This document shows, one piece after another, positions 22,685-36,208 of a stretch of 64,000 nucleotides of DNA. Every line of letters starts with the position of its first letter. Position 1 is the stretch's first letter. Both the position numbers and the translations under genes were made by a program. Below the pieces are notes generated by a model. The model saw only the letters and a list, made by a program, of their open reading frames with translations. It searched no databases and had not been told where the DNA came from. The stretch spans positions 35,275,001-35,339,000 of the forward strand of contig CM074858.1 of assembly GCA_037501455.1 (NCBI GenBank), in the 5' to 3' direction. Source of the DNA: Lantana camara (Eukaryota > Streptophyta > Magnoliopsida > Lamiales > Verbenaceae).

Positions 22685-22689
22685 AGTTG
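22685..22689 (+). repeat. Target-site duplication AGTTG, left of E1
   Basis: Matches AGTTG at 25845-25849. The undisrupted site is AGTTGCATGC at 15890-15899 in LTR1. Confidence 0.92.
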
Positions 22690-23087
22690 TGTAGCGCCTC
22701 CCCAACACTACAACCCCGCAACGCAATACTCCCTGAGTGGAGGTTAGACCCAACACCCAGGAAATACTATGGCGAACGGTCAGGATAATATGAATGGAGT
22801 ATGTGACACAGTGCAGCGGAAGATAAAGAGATTCAACTTTACCAATGAACGGGGAGGATAACGTACAATGAGCAAGGATTATCATTATTGATCAAAGTAG
22901 TTTGCAGAAGAGTACAACAGGTTGAGATGCAAGGACAAAGTATGAGATGGTTTGTTTCTGCAGAGATTAGGCTCAAGACAATGTACTCTTAGAATCGGAT
23001 CCAACCTACGGTTGTAGTGCTTCAAGATACCTCTAGTTGTCGTTCATTGATTCCTGAAATCATGCATTTTAAAAATAGGCGAGAGGG

Positions 23088-23104
23088 TTAGTCAAAGTGA
23101 CTAA
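23088..23104 (-). ncRNA. TTAGTCA/TGACTAA hairpin (E1)
   Basis: The stem TTAGTCA-AAG-TGACTAA is the family E version of the CAGTC/GACTG hairpin: both arms have changed together. It precedes the acceptor-like TGATTTCAG (to 23054, minus strand). Confidence 0.5.
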
Positions 23105-23138
23105 GTGAAGGGGGTATGAGGGTTTATAGATATATGTA

Positions 23139-23169
<31 letters not shown>

Positions 23170-23360
23170 GATCAAGAAGATCTTGATCTATAATATTAAC
23201 AATAGGATATAGCAAATAGGAAACGGTTCATAATAATTGTAAAACAGGGATGGGGTAGTTTGGAATCTTTATAGAAATATGAACCGTTTGTAACAAGAAC
23301 ATTAATGCCCGCAAGCTAGGCCTCTTCACCCATAACTCCTTAAATAATTGGTAAAATAGT

Positions 23361-23387
23361 ATCGGGCTGATCAGGCTCCGATACTTC
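23361..23387 (-). ncRNA. Inverted repeat in E1 (possible hairpin-domain counterpart)
   Basis: AGTATCGG and CCGATACT arms around gctgatcaggct, a perfect 8-bp stem located between predicted exons 2 and 3, where the other families have HP1-HP4. Confidence 0.45.
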
Positions 23388-23875
23388 AATAAAATCAAGA
23401 ATATTAACTCCGCTACTCCTTGATGTCAATAGGGAATCAAACCCTAGAGACCACGAACTAGATTCGGGAGGCAGCTATCTCTCCCTCATCCCTTGGCGTG
23501 GAGTAACTAACCTCCAGTTAAACCACTACCAAGAGGTGGTGGCAGTCCGCAGCACCAACAATACCCTCGGCCCGATACCTTCCGGGTAATTGCTCGCTAC
23601 GGATACAGCCGGGGCCCATAACAGGAATCGAGAACAATATTTTTCTTGCATAACCCGGAATCAATGTTTTGATAAAATGGACTTGAAATGTATAATGTTC
23701 TAGAAAAACGTTGATTCCGGCAAGAAAGTATTTTTCCCTTAAAAGGGATAATGTAGTAAAGTAATATATATATATTTATGGCAGAAAATCAATATGATGG
23801 GTAGGCTTGAAAATAGTTTTTATATAGATACGTATGTATAGGCATGATTCCAGTTGAAAACATTTTAACCCTCAC

Positions 23876-23917
23876 CTATACCGGTAGTCAGATATTGTAA
23901 CGTGGATTCCAGTGCGC
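23876..23917 (-). other. Predicted leader exon 2 (E1)
   Basis: 42 nt, bracketed on the minus strand by TTACTTTCAG before and TATAG|GTGAGGG after. It is the shortest of the exon-2 candidates. The copy in E2 is at 33320-33361. Confidence 0.5.
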
Positions 23918-24950
23918 CTGAAAGTAATAACTACTATAGGCTTAGAACTAGGTTCCTAATTTTAATCAAATAAGCACATAAAACACATAATGTTCATGCA
24001 TAAAAGGATTACATCAAGTAAACACATAAACTATATCATGTTAGAGAATTCCCGGTAAACTCTAATTTTAACCATTTAAGGGAAATTAAGTAATTAATCA
24101 GGTTTCATCAATTCTTTAACCACTTAAATATTTATTAATCATATTATAATCTTAATTATAACATTAGAAATGAAATTTAGAATTTAATTTGACAATGTAG
24201 GTTATATTTCGAAAATAATCCATAATTTACCGATTTTTGGAAAATTCGGATGAAATCTTTATTTAAAAATTCCAAAACTAATTTTATAATTATTTTAATA
24301 ATATTTTCGAAATTATCAGCTTATGGGTTGACAAAAAAGTCAAAGTTACTATTGAAAACATTTACTATTCAATTTCTTGTGAATTAAACACTTCATAACA
24401 CAAAATCGAACACACATACTCACACACTATCACAAGTGCACTTAAAATTATTCAAGAACATCATGAACATGTTCTTGAGCCTATTTGAATATTCAAAGAA
24501 GGTATGTAACACACTTGATCATATTCATATTTATAACATAGAATTTGAAGCATAATATAGCAAAATATATTAATTCTCTATGAAAAATAATTCTAAATAA
24601 ATTATTCTTGACATGAATTTAATTAAACAAGATCATAATTATTTAAACACATATTCATATCATATCATATCATAACTCATGCATTTAATTAAATAAAATG
24701 CATATATGTTATCACATTTTTCCTAAACTAGCATAAATAGCATATATTTCATAAAATAATTTCCTAAAGTATAATTTAATTAATCCTAGGCATGCTACTA
24801 TTATTTTTATACTAAGAACATTATATAAAGCATGAAATAATAAAAGAAAAACATACCTTAGAGAGAGAGAGGGAGAATGGCGTGAGAAATGGAGAAAAGA
24901 GAGTGATTTTGTGTGTTGATTTGTGAGGTATAAATGAGGCTTGAGGGGGG

Positions 24951-24959
24951 TATTTATAG
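24951..24959 (-). promoter_or_regulatory. TATA box of solo LTR E1
   Basis: The minus strand reads CCTATAAATACCCCCC, a good plant TATA context, about 95 bp upstream of the predicted donor at 24856. This gives an exon 1 of about 65-70 nt. E2 has the same at 34397-34405. Confidence 0.62.
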
Positions 24960-25844
24960 GTAGTCATGAGGGGTTTCTAAGCAATAAATGAGAGTTTATG
25001 GGAGATGTGGTTGCTTATGATTTCAACAAATGCTTGGTAATAAATTAGGAGATGTGGTTAAATTACATGTTAAACAAATGCTAGGTAATTAACTAAGTAA
25101 TGTGGAGAAATTACATTCATTTAATTAAATCTTCTAGAAGCTCATGTGATCATGAATGATGTCATCTTGAATAAAAATAAATGTAAAAATAATATAAAAT
25201 TTATTCAAGAGTCGAGAGGTAAAAGATTGAAGTAGTGAATTAATGAAAGAATGGGTGAAAAATGAGCTTTGTTTTGATTATAAATGTTCAAATATTTAGA
25301 GCTTTCGTTTATAAATTATGAATATTAAAGATGATGAAAATCATAGGAAAATTATATAAACGAAGCTATGATAAAGTTTAGAGTTTGGAAAAATCATTAT
25401 AATGTAGAGGAAAATTCAAGGATCGTTTCAAGTATAATTTCGACTATTGAATAAGAGCTAATTTGTTCAAAATAAAATGATGATTTTTAGAAAGGAAAAT
25501 ATTTATAAAATATGCTATGGTGAGACCGAGTTTTTGGTAAATGTATGAAAATTCATAAAATAATTTAAGGGTCGTTTTGGTTATAATTTTGAATATCAAA
25601 AAGTAGATGAGTAGGGATTTATTGATGATCGAATCATAAGCTAGGGTTTTTGCCGGTTTTTAATACTACGGGAGTTAGGATGGGAATTATGGTTTACGGA
25701 GAGTATCACGATCCTCGAAATAATGTGAGGATTCTTTTGATTAAAATATTGGGTAATGAAAGTATTTCGGGAAATGTAGGAATATTTTTGAGCTATAGGG
25801 GTATTTTCGTAATTTCCAACTTGCCCCTGTTTCGGGCTGTTACA

Positions 25845-25849
25845 AGTTG
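25845..25849 (+). repeat. Target-site duplication AGTTG, right of E1
   Basis: Right copy of the duplication paired with 22685-22689. Confidence 0.92.
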
Positions 25850-26505
25850 CATGCATGGCTTTTTAATTTGCTTCCTATTTCCTTCTTGCATGGCTTGGGC
25901 TGATTGTATATATTCATATGTAATTGTTTGCATGAATAGGTAATGATTTCAATTTGTTTTAAATACTAAATGCGTGCATGAATTGTAATTTAGTTGTTTG
26001 TGTACATGCATACATGAATTGCAATTTGTCATCCTAAAATATGCATGCATGTCTATTCATGCACTACGTGCATTACTGTATATATATATTAATATTAAGT
26101 GCATGTTTAATGTATATATATATTTAAATATTGTCTAATTTATTTGAATTTTAGAATTTAATTATTATTTTAATTTGTGTTATATAGTTTCCGAATATGA
26201 CTTGAATGTTTCTATCTGCCTAATTCTCTAATTGTATTGATGTTATACTACGTGTTATGATCGTATTTGAAATTCGTTGAGCAATTTGATTTAAATATGA
26301 ATGTAATGAACTTGAATGAACTTTAACGAATGTGAATGATCCTTGAAATGAATGAAATGAACGTTTATATGTCTTTAAGACATTAATAGTGCACATGAAC
26401 ATGTTCGTTACATAACATACTCTTTTATGCATTCATATCATGATTATTTCATTGCCGAGCGTCTTAATTGGGCATTTTGAGTCTCACCTCACCTCTCTTG
26501 CACAG

Positions 26506-26571
26506 ATTTTGAGTCCGTTGGAGAGAAGGCCAGTCTGTGAGGCTCGTGTGTTCTCCTTGTTGCCGTTTAAG
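26506..26571 (+). other. Predicted leader exon 2 (P LTR2)
   Basis: 66 nt between CTCTTGCACAG and AAG|GTGGGTTTC, as in LTR1. Confidence 0.5.
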
Positions 26572-27067
26572 GTGGGTTTCTCTTCTATGTAGATAGACGA
26601 CCCGATATATCTCCCTATGTGAAAAGGTTTAAGCCAAAGTAACACGATATATATATATTGAGTCTTTTCTCGAGTAAATGATTGCAAACGTAAAGCCCTT
26701 ATTTCATGAATCCTACCTAATGTTTTGGCGAGAATGAATGAATGTTCACAATGAATGGGGCCCAGGGACTTGGTGTGAGTGGTGACCCGAGGAGGCAAGG
26801 GCTGACGGCGATCCCTCACACTAGTCCTACCAATGAACGGCGTAACCGGACCTCATTGCATATCTACACGATGTATGTCCGTTTATTGCTTCCGCTTTAA
26901 TGTTTTACGATGTTTTATGGTTCAAGGGTTAGTCCCGCCTAGCATAGAGGGTGTGTATGTCCTCGTTCGCCGTGATTTGGCTCGGGTATGGATAGTCCAT
27001 TTCATATTCGGGTCGGGTCTCGGTGCGGGGGATGTGACACCTTGCACTCGGGTGTTACATCCTTAAG

Positions 27068-27080
27068 TGGTATCAGAGCC
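27068..27080 (+). promoter_or_regulatory. Primer-binding site, P interior 2
   Basis: TGGTATCAGAGCC, 8 nt after LTR2. Confidence 0.88.
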
Positions 27081-30054
27081 TCGGGTTGCAAAACTCGGGT
27101 TCTCGTGTCGTGTTGGTCAGTCTAGGTCGTTCGGCATAGGAACTACGTGATAATGTGCGCATTGCATCGATCTTGAACATGAAATTGTCTTTCTTTTAAT
27201 CTTGTCAAATTACCTGTTGCATTTTATATTGGATCCATGCCTTTCGTGTTGAATATGTGTCATATGCATGTACTAATCGCATGCATATACCTTTGAAATG
27301 AGTTATGATTTATAGGTTGAGAAGATAATGTCAAACCACGGCAAAGTTCTACAACAACGACTATTTATTGTAAGTTCTTTCTTAAGCATGGAAGATAGGA
27401 AGGATGCACTGGGGAAGAATATAGAGAATTCGAGACGTGTAGGCTTCTTGGATGGAGCTAAAGTTCAGGGGATTGGAACCGGAATGGGAGGTTCGACTTT
27501 GGAAATGCAGCGGTAGAGATATACTTGGTGAAATAGGGGTTGATCGAGGAATGGTGGTGACTTAGAAGATCGATATATGTGGTTCTACTACATAGGTTGC
27601 CTTAACGAGATTCAACGGGATCATTCAACTTAAGGAAGGGAGTGAATGAACCTTGAGGGTACTTTAACTCAGGGTTCAGATTATGGAAGAGACAGCGAGG
27701 ATTGTGAAGATTCAAACTAAAACATATCCAGTGGAAATTAAGCATCTTGAGTCGTCAAATAGGGATCTCTAAATAAACCTAATGGCTAGAATCGAACTTG
27801 TAGAAGTCAAAATCTAGAAGAGTTTAAATTTAGGGGCTATGGATTTTGACTAAGATGGAAAACGAGTCTGGAAAGGAGTAGAGAGAGAGGCAAGTAACTG
27901 GGTAAATACCAATTTAGGGAAGGTGGCGATATTGAGGATGGGATTTGAGTTCGTTTTTCCAAATCCAAGCTGAATTGTCGTGTGGTGAGGTTGAAATGAG
28001 AAATGGAGCAACAAATGGGAACGATGCAGAAAGGCGAAGACTAGTTGAAGGATAATTCTCAGGGAGGAATTCAAATACTAACTCAATGGATGTAGAAGAA
28101 ATTAGAGATTGCGAAAATCAATTCCGGATGGTGGAAGGTACAAGTTGATACACAAGAATTCTTGGAAATCTTGAAGACCGTGGGAAAGGCAAGGAATAAT
28201 CAGCAAGTCAAAGTAATCTCGGGATTGGAGGAATGAGGAAAAGCTACCGAGCTAACAACTTATCACATTGGTGACAGGTTCCAAAACATTCATAGCACGT
28301 GCATCACACTTCGCATCAATTATTTATTTTTCTGGCCTTATGTTTATCCGTGCATTTCTATTTGATTTCGTTGCTCTAATGTGCTGCATAATTGCTTGTT
28401 GTAAACGTGACACATGCATTGACATCTTTACCCAACAACATTTTAGTGTTTATTTTGTAGGTAGTTCTTTCACTTCACTCAGCAAGTATCTTTTCGACTG
28501 GCCACATCTGAATGATGAGGAAAAGCAATAACCGGATGGCACATGATAAGAAAGAAGACTTCGGAAAATAAAGAACTTCAGGTAAGGGGTAGGTCGGTGG
28601 AAAGTAACTCCGAAGGAAAGTGAGGTTAGATTTGGCTTCGGGGTGTTCGGATCGAATAAGAATAGAGAAGGAGGATTTGATTATCAAGAGGATTGCAGGA
28701 AAGTTGGAAGGCAAAAACCTCTGGATTACTATGACAGTTAAAACCCTGCCTGATAAAAATTTTCCATCAAGAATTTTAATACAAGAAAGATTGTGGGAGT
28801 TCTGCATGTAAGAGTAAGAATTTTAAGGGGGAGAGCACAACTGAGAGATAAATTGGAGGTTGGAAGTGGTGCTTGAATGAATATGTTAGTAGCAATAACG
28901 GGGATGCAAATTAAGGAGGATCTGGAAGTCCTAATGGTGGTGACTAGAAAAGAATAAGATGGCTGTAATGGTTAAGTTGTTAAGAGAGAAGCTACGTTGC
29001 TAAATTCGGGTGGAGATTTTACGGGATATAAAGGAAATGGTTCATTGAACATTTCTACGTATGGAATTCCGATCTGGAGGTGATGGAATTATAAGAGAGT
29101 TTCTGTGAACTCCTAAGTCAGAATTAACAAAAGAAAACCGAATCAAGTTATCATATAATGGGATGGTGTCAATCAAGATTAATTCAATGAAGTACAAAGC
29201 GGTCCAAGACAATATTATTGAGTTCTTGGTTATATCAATGGTAATCCAAGAGGAAACTTAAGAAGGGACCAGATAGAAACGGATAATAATTGGAGGATTG
29301 ATATCAAACTTCAAGAATCGTCAAGAACCTTCTGTCTTCGATTTAAGAAATATGGGACTAATTATCGAATATAACCTTCAGGGGGTCAAAGGGAATGAAC
29401 GGATCATAGGAAAGGAGGATGGGAAATGATTTGTGTTGAGAGAGACATAAGAATAAACATCTTATGGTCGGGATGGAATCATCAAGGTTGCCCAGAGTGG
29501 TTATCCTGGGGGAGATGTTAGACTTCGATATGGTAAAGGTAATAACTATGGACCTGAGTTCGGGACACACGATTTAAGGGTATTCGGGGAGGTTAAGCTC
29601 GATCAATTAAAAAGAATTGGTTGGTCGAACGAAGATTATGGGAAATGGTGAAGACTGGAAACAGTACAAGTCAGAAGGGATCCAAGAGTATAATCCTTAA
29701 AGGATTCATCAATTACTTCACCGGGGTACCCTGAAGAGGTTAAAGACAAGTTGAGCGCTAAGTTTATCTTCAGGACAGATCATACACTGGACAACGACAA
29801 CTCACAATTCTAAATTTCGCAACTACGGTGAACGGTACTTATAGCATCCATGATACATGCATCCATGCAAATTTAACTTAAATAATTTTTATATTATGTG
29901 CTTTGATTTCTTATCATGTTAAATTACTTGGAGTAATTGATAACCAACGTGGACGATGTCTGTTACTTGCTTTGGGGTGTCTTACATGATTTTAATTTTG
30001 GTTTCGCGTGTGTGGCTTGGGAGTATTGGAGACTTCGTTGCTCTTATTTTGTTT

Positions 30055-30240
30055 GAGAGATGGGGTGCTCTCGTTCTTTGTAAGAGACGGGGATGCTCTT
30101 ATTTTTGTTCGAGAGACGGGGTGCTCTCTTTGCTTGCGAGAGACGGGATTCTCTCATTGTTGTTGGAGAGACGGGGTTCTCTCATTGCTGCTCGAGAGAC
30201 GGGGCTCCCTCCTTGTTGTTTGTGAGTAACGGGGTTCCTT
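30055..30240 (+). repeat. Seven-unit CGGGG-loop hairpin array (P interior 2)
   Basis: Units near 30055, 30081, 30111, 30138, 30166, 30194 and 30223. The unit at 30081-30101 pairs TAAGAG with CTCTTA instead of GAGAGA with TCTCTC. Two more units than interior 1 show that the array changes length after duplication. Confidence 0.8.
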
Positions 30241-30264
30241 CATTAATTGTTTCAAGCAGATAGT

Positions 30265-30299
30265 GAATCCGAGGACGGATTCTTTTAAGGGGGAGAGGT
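30265..30299 (+). promoter_or_regulatory. PPT-proximal hairpin and PPT (P interior 2)
   Basis: GAATCCG-AGGA-CGGATTC at 30265-30282, then TTTTAAGGGGGAGAGG before LTR3. Confidence 0.8.
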
Positions 30300-30457
30300 T
30301 GTAACGCCCCAGTTTTTAGGTAGTATAGCATGAAGTACGTGTTTACCAAATTGCGCGAAATAATTAATTATACGTGTTTTATATACTTAATTTATATTTT
30401 AATTATATTAAATGTTAATTATTTTATTTAATGTTGTTAATATTAAATATATATATA

Positions 30458-30495
<38 letters not shown>

Positions 30496-30870
30496 GTACG
30501 TGTGCATGAATATAATTATGCATATATTTATATTCATAAACTAATTATGCATGCATGTATTCCTTATATATATATACGTATGCATGCATTAATATTATAG
30601 TATATAACTTATATATATATACGTATGCATGCATTAATATTATAATATATTATATACGTATGTAAATGTTACATTATGTGTTAATATATTTTGAATTTTA
30701 TTGTTGAATTATCCTTGAGTGACATTTACGTGCTTCGTTTCTATTTCAATTGATACCGAAATTTCGTGCAAATTTAATATGTTGCACTTATACGTGTCTT
30801 GCATATGAATATTTGTTCGTTTCGCATTTTCGGATTCATTTGCTTGTGTTTCGGATTTAATTTGAATTTT

Positions 30871-30959
30871 GGAATCCAAGTCGGGGGCTAACGAGCACTT
30901 AGCGCACCCTTGGTTCCGTATTTAATATCTTGAGCTCGGGAACTCGGATTCGAGTTCCA
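30871..30959 (+). promoter_or_regulatory. Conserved U3 block (P LTR3)
   Basis: Same sequence and layout as at 21435-21522. Confidence 0.58.
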
Positions 30960-31936
30960 TCAACTTCGCTGAACTCGTAACGAAAATCTGAGTTTAGTAA
31001 ACTTAGCCTTATATTTTCCTAACGTCATTTGAACCTCCGAAATTCAACCGAAAAACGAAACGGCTACGAAACTGACCTTGTTGCACTAAAATGCCCATAA
31101 CTTATTCATTTGTTGACCAAATTAACCATGGTTTGATGATATGGAACCCTAACTCAACCACCTAACCTGCTGTACCATGCCCTAACCGAACCAACCCTCA
31201 CACAATTCACAAATCTCAGCCAAAGTTACTGCTTTCCAGTGCAATCCCGTAACCTTGCTTTCCTTGGAGATTTTGGAGCTCAAATCTCATCCTATTTTCA
31301 TCCAATCAACAAGGTAAGCTTAGGGTTGTAATATATGTTCATTCCTGATCATTTTCATCCTTTCATCCCCAAATTTGATCATGGTTTCATGCATTTTCGG
31401 CTGATCTTACAATATAGTCGGTTTTGAGCATTTATGTCGATCTTCTTCGATTCTTGATGGATTTGAGTGATTCCAAGCCTGAAAATGATTGTTTTGATAT
31501 CTTCTTCTCATTTATGATCATTAATTGCATGGTAGTTGAAGTATTTATGAGATATCAATTATGGAACATTGAGAAAACTTCATGTAATTTCACGTATGAC
31601 TGCCTTACAAGGTTGAGCTCTTTTGGGACTGATTTACATGTTGAATTTGTGGTGTTTTGCTGCACATTTGATAGCCTAACTTACATAAACTTGTTGGGAT
31701 TAAGGGAGATCAGTTATGCCCTGTTTTCGTGACTTTTTACCCTGTTTTTGGCCTGGATTTCCTGCTGTCAATCTGCTGCGCTAACTCTTGTTGTTGCTGT
31801 CAGTTTTGTGTGTTGTTGTGGAGTAGTTTCCTTGCATATTCGTGATCTTAATATATCTGAACTTGTGGGTTAGAGATGGATATGTTGCTGCTCTGTTTTT
31901 CTGCAGTGTTGCTGCGTTTTTTGCTGTTATGAACAG

Positions 31937-32093
31937 GGTCGTGCCCGCGACCCTAAAATGCATGAAATTCAGTCGCCCCCGCGACTGATTTTGGGGCTGC
32001 TCTCGTATTCTTGATTTTGGCAGAAAATTCAGATTTTATTAGGGTAGCGGCCGCTACCATTTCATGAAGAAAAAGGGTCGCGGCCGCGACTCC
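31937..32093 (+). repeat. GC palindrome cluster (P LTR3)
   Basis: Four units as in LTR1; GGTAGCGGCCGCTACC is intact, others carry CpG-site changes. Confidence 0.72.
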
Positions 32094-32125
32094 TGCTCTT
32101 TCTGGAAAAATTTTCGTTTCAGTTG

Positions 32126-32566
32126 TGTAGCGCCTCCCCAACACTACAACCCCGCACCGCAATACTCCCTGAGTGGAGGTTAGACCCAACACCCAGGAAA
32201 TACTACGGCGAACGGTCAGGATAATATGAATAGAGTATGTGACACAGTGCAGCGGAAGATAAAGAGATTCAACTTTACCGATGAACGGGGAGGATAACGT
32301 ACAATGAGCAAGGATTATCATTATTGATCAAAGTAGTTTGCAGAAGAGTACAACAGGTTGACATGCAAGGACAAAGTATGAGATGGTTTGTTTCTGCAGA
32401 GAGTAGGCTCAAGACAATGTACTCTTAGATTAGGATCCAACCTACGGTTGTAGTGCTTCAAGATACCTCTAGTTGTCATGCATTGATTCCTGAAATCATG
32501 CATTTTAAAAATAGGCGAGAGGGTTAGTCAAAGTGACTAAGTGAAGGGGGTATGAGGGTTTATAGA

Positions 32567-32613
<47 letters not shown>

Positions 32614-35290
32614 GATCAAGAAGATCTTGATCTATAATATTAACAATAGGATATAGCAAATAGGAAACGGTTCATAATAATTGTAAAACAGGGATGGGGT
32701 AGTTTGGAATCTTTATAGAAATATGAACCATTTGTAACAAGAACATTAATGCCCGCAAGCTAGGCCTTTCCACCCATAACTCCTTAAATAATTGGTAAAA
32801 TAGTATCGGGCTGATCAGGCTCCGATACTTCAATAAAATCAAGAATATTAACTCCGCTACTCCTTGATGTCAATAGGGAATCAAACCATAGAGACCACGA
32901 ACTAGATTCGGGAGGCAGCTATCTCTCCCTCATCCCTTGGCGTGGAGTAACTAACCTCCAGTTAAACCACTACCAAGAGGTGGTGGCAGTCCGCAGCACC
33001 AACAATACCCTCGGCCCGATACCTTCCGGGTCATTGCTCGCTACGGATACAGCTGGGGCCCATAACAGGAATCGAGAACAATATTTTGCTTGCATAACCC
33101 TGAATCAATGTTTTGATAAAATGGACTTGAAATGTATAATGTTCTAGAAAAACGTTGATTCCGGCGAGAAAGTATTTTTCCCTTAAAAGGGATAATGTAG
33201 TAAAGTAATATATATATATATATGGCAGAAAATCAATATGATGGGTAGGCTTGAAAATAGTTTTTATATAGATACGTATGTATAGGCATGATTCCAGTTG
33301 AAAACATTTTAACCCTCACCTATACCGGTAGTCAGATATTGTAATGTGGATTCCAGTGCGCCTGAAAGTAATAACTACTATAGGCTTAGAACTAGGTTCC
33401 TAATTTTAATCAAATAAGCACATAAAACACATAATGTTCATGTATAAAAGGATTACATCAAGTAAACACATAAACTATATCATGTTAGAGAATTCCCGGT
33501 AAACTCTAATTTTAACCATTTAAGGGAAATTAAGTAATTAATCAGGTTTCATCGATTCTTTAACCACTTAAATATTTATTAATCACATTATAATCTTAAT
33601 TATAACATTAGAAACGAAATTTAGAATTTAATTTGACAATGTAGGTTATATTTCGAAAATAATCCATAATTTACCGATTTTTGGAAAATTCGGATAAAAT
33701 CTTTATTTAAAAATTCCAAAACTAATTTTATAATTATTTTAATAATATTTTGGAAATTATCAGCTTATGGGTTGACCAAAAAGTCAAAGTTACTATTGAA
33801 AACATTTACTATTCAATTTCTTGTGAATTAAACACTTTATAACACAAAATCGAACACACGTACTCACACACTATCACAAGTGCACTTAAAATTATTCAAG
33901 AACAACATGAACATGTTCTTGAGCCTATTTGAATATTCAAAGAAGGTATATAACACACTTGATCATATTCATATTTATAACATAGAATTTGAAGCATAAT
34001 ATAGCAAAATATATTAATTCTCTATGAAAAATAATTCTAAATAAATTATTCTTGACATGAATTTAATTAAACAAGATCATAATTATTTAAACACATATTC
34101 ATATCATATCATATCATAACTCAGGCATTTAATTAAATAAAATGCATATATGTTATCACATTTTTCCTAAACTAGCATAAATAGCATATATTTCATAAAA
34201 TAAATTCCTAAAGTATAATTTAATTAATCCTAGGCATGCTACTATTATTTTTATACTAAGAACATTATATAAAGCATGAAATAATAAAAGAAAAACATAC
34301 CTTAGAGAGAGAGAGAGGGAGAATGGCGTGAGAAATGGAGAGAAGATAGTGATTTTGTGTGTTGATTTGTGAGGTATAAATGAGGCTTGAGGGGGGTATT
34401 TATAGGTAGTCATGAGGGGTTTCTAAGCAATAAATGAGAGTTTATGGGAGATGTGGTTGCTTATGATTTCAACAAATGCTTGGTAATAAATTAGGAGATG
34501 TGGTTAAATTACATGTTAAACAAATGCTAGGTAATTAACTAAGTAATGTGGGGAAATTACATTCATTTAATTAAATCTTCTAGAAGCTCATGTGGTCATG
34601 AATGATGTCATCTTGAATAAAAATAAATGTAAAAATAATATAAAATTTATTCAAGAGTCGAGAGGTAAAAGATTGAAGTAGTGAATTAATGAAAGAATGG
34701 GTGACAAATGAGCTTTGTTTTGATTATAAATGTTGAAATATTTAGAGCTTTTGTTTATAAATTATGAATATTAAAGATGACGAAAATCATAGGAAAATTA
34801 TATAAACGAAGCTATGATAAAGTTTAGAGTTTGGAAAAATCATTATAATGTAGAGGAAAATTCAAGGATCGTTTCAAGTATAATTTCGACTATTGAATAA
34901 GAGCTAATTTGTTCAAAATAAAATGATGATTTTTAGAAAGGAAAATATTTATAAAATATGCTATGGTGAGATCGAGTTTTTGGTAAATGTATGAAAATTC
35001 ATAAAATAATTTAAGTGTCGTTTTGGTTATAATTTTGAATATCAAAAAGTAGATGAGTAGGGATTTATTGATGATCGAATCATAAGCTAGGGTTTTTGCC
35101 GGTTTTTGATACTACGGGAGTTAGGATGGGAATTATGGTTTACGGAGAGTATCACGATCCTCGAAATAATGTGAGGATTCTTTTGATTAAAATATTGGGT
35201 AATGAAAGTATTTCGGGAAATGTAGGACTATTTTTGAGCTATAGGGGTATTTTCGTAATTTCTAACTTGCCCCTGTTTCGGGCTGTTACA
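32126..35290 (-). mobile_element. Solo LTR E2, nested in P LTR3
   Basis: 3,165 bp, AGTTG duplications at 32121-32125 and 35291-35295, the same site as E1. Differences from E1 are scattered substitutions and TA-repeat length. E2 and E1 descend from one insertion copied with the surrounding LTR. It carries the TATA box (34397-34405), exon-2 candidate (33320-33361) and TTAGTCA hairpin (32524-32540). Confidence 0.92.
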
Positions 35291-35951
35291 AGTTGCATGC
35301 ATGGCTTTTTAATTTGCTTCTGATTTCCTTCTTGCATGGCTTGGGCTGATTGTATATATTCATATGTAATTGTTGGCATGAATAGGTAATGATTTCAATT
35401 TGTTTTAAATACTAAATGCGTGCATGAATTGTAATTTAGTTGTTTGTGTACATGCATGCATGAATTGCAATTTGTCATCCTAAAATATGCATGCATGTCT
35501 ATTCATGCACTACGTGCATTACTGTATATATATATTAATATTAAGTGCATGTTTAATGTATATATATATTTAAATATTATCTAATTTATTTAAATTTTAG
35601 AATTTAATTATTATTTTAATTTGTGTTATATAGTTTCCGAATATGACTTGAATGTTTCTATTTGCCTAATTCTCTAATTGTATTGATGTTATACTACGTG
35701 TTATGATCGTATTTGAAATTCGTGGAGCAATTTGATTTAAATATGAATGTAATGAACTTGAATGAACTTTAACGAATGTGAGTGATCCTTGAAATGAATG
35801 AAATGAACGTTTATATGTCTTTAAGACATTAATAGTGCACATGAACATGTTTGTTACATAACATACTCTTTCATGCATTCATATCATGATCATTTCATTG
35901 TCGACCGTCTTAATTGGGCATTTTGAGTCTCACCTCACCTTTCATGCACAG

Positions 35952-36017
35952 ATTTTGAGTCCGTTGGAGACAAGGCCAGTCTGTGAGGCTCGTGTGTTCT
36001 CCTTGTTGCCATTTAAG
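35952..36017 (+). other. Predicted leader exon 2 (P LTR3)
   Basis: 66 nt between a weaker acceptor (TTCATGCACAG, where LTR1 has CTCTTGCACAG) and AAG|GTGGGTTTC. Confidence 0.45.
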
Positions 36018-36208
36018 GTGGGTTTCTCTTCTATGTAGATAGACGACCCGATATATCTCCCTATGTGAAAAGTTTTAAGCCAAAGTAATACGATATATAT
36101 ATATTGAATCTTTTCTCGAGTAAATGATTGCAAACGTAAAGACCTTATTTCATGAATCCTACCTAATGTTTTGGCGAGAATGAATGAATGTTCACAATGA
36201 ATGGGGCC

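Larger units (their letters stand above)
22690..25844 (-). mobile_element. Solo LTR E1, nested in P LTR2
   Basis: A 3,155-bp unit bounded by TG...CA (plus strand TGTAGCGCC to CTGTTACA) with a 5-bp duplication and no interior. The minus-strand start TGTAACAGCCC makes it a relative of the other LTRs. It holds a TATAAATA box (24951-24959), donor CTAAG|GTATGT (24856/24857), a 42-nt predicted exon 2 (23917-23876) and a TTAGTCA hairpin (23104-23088). The internal region was probably lost by LTR-LTR recombination. Confidence 0.92.
20859..27059 (+). repeat. LTR2 of element P, carrying solo LTR E1
   Basis: 6,201 bp because of the 3,155-bp E1 insertion. It keeps the segment lost from LTR1, including the predicted donor CATG|GTAAGC (21877/21878). 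It lacks about 645 bp after 26852 (equivalent to 16895-17537); the junction shares CTC with both source ends, a microhomology deletion. That deletion removes HP2-HP4 and the CAGTC hairpin. Confidence 0.87.
27060..30299 (+). other. Second internal region of P, non-coding
   Basis: Nearly identical to the first interior apart from scattered substitutions, about 70 extra bp near 29095-29165, and two extra hairpin units at the 3' end. Landmarks: PBS 27068-27080, TCAAACCACGG block 27298-27371, GGTGACAGGTTCC from 28269, GGTGAACGGTAC 29827-29838. Confidence 0.8.

Noticed and set aside
22690..25844. E1 and E2 as two independent insertions
   Set aside because: Same site, same AGTTG duplication, same boundaries and near-identical sequence. 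Duplication of one insertion is far more likely.
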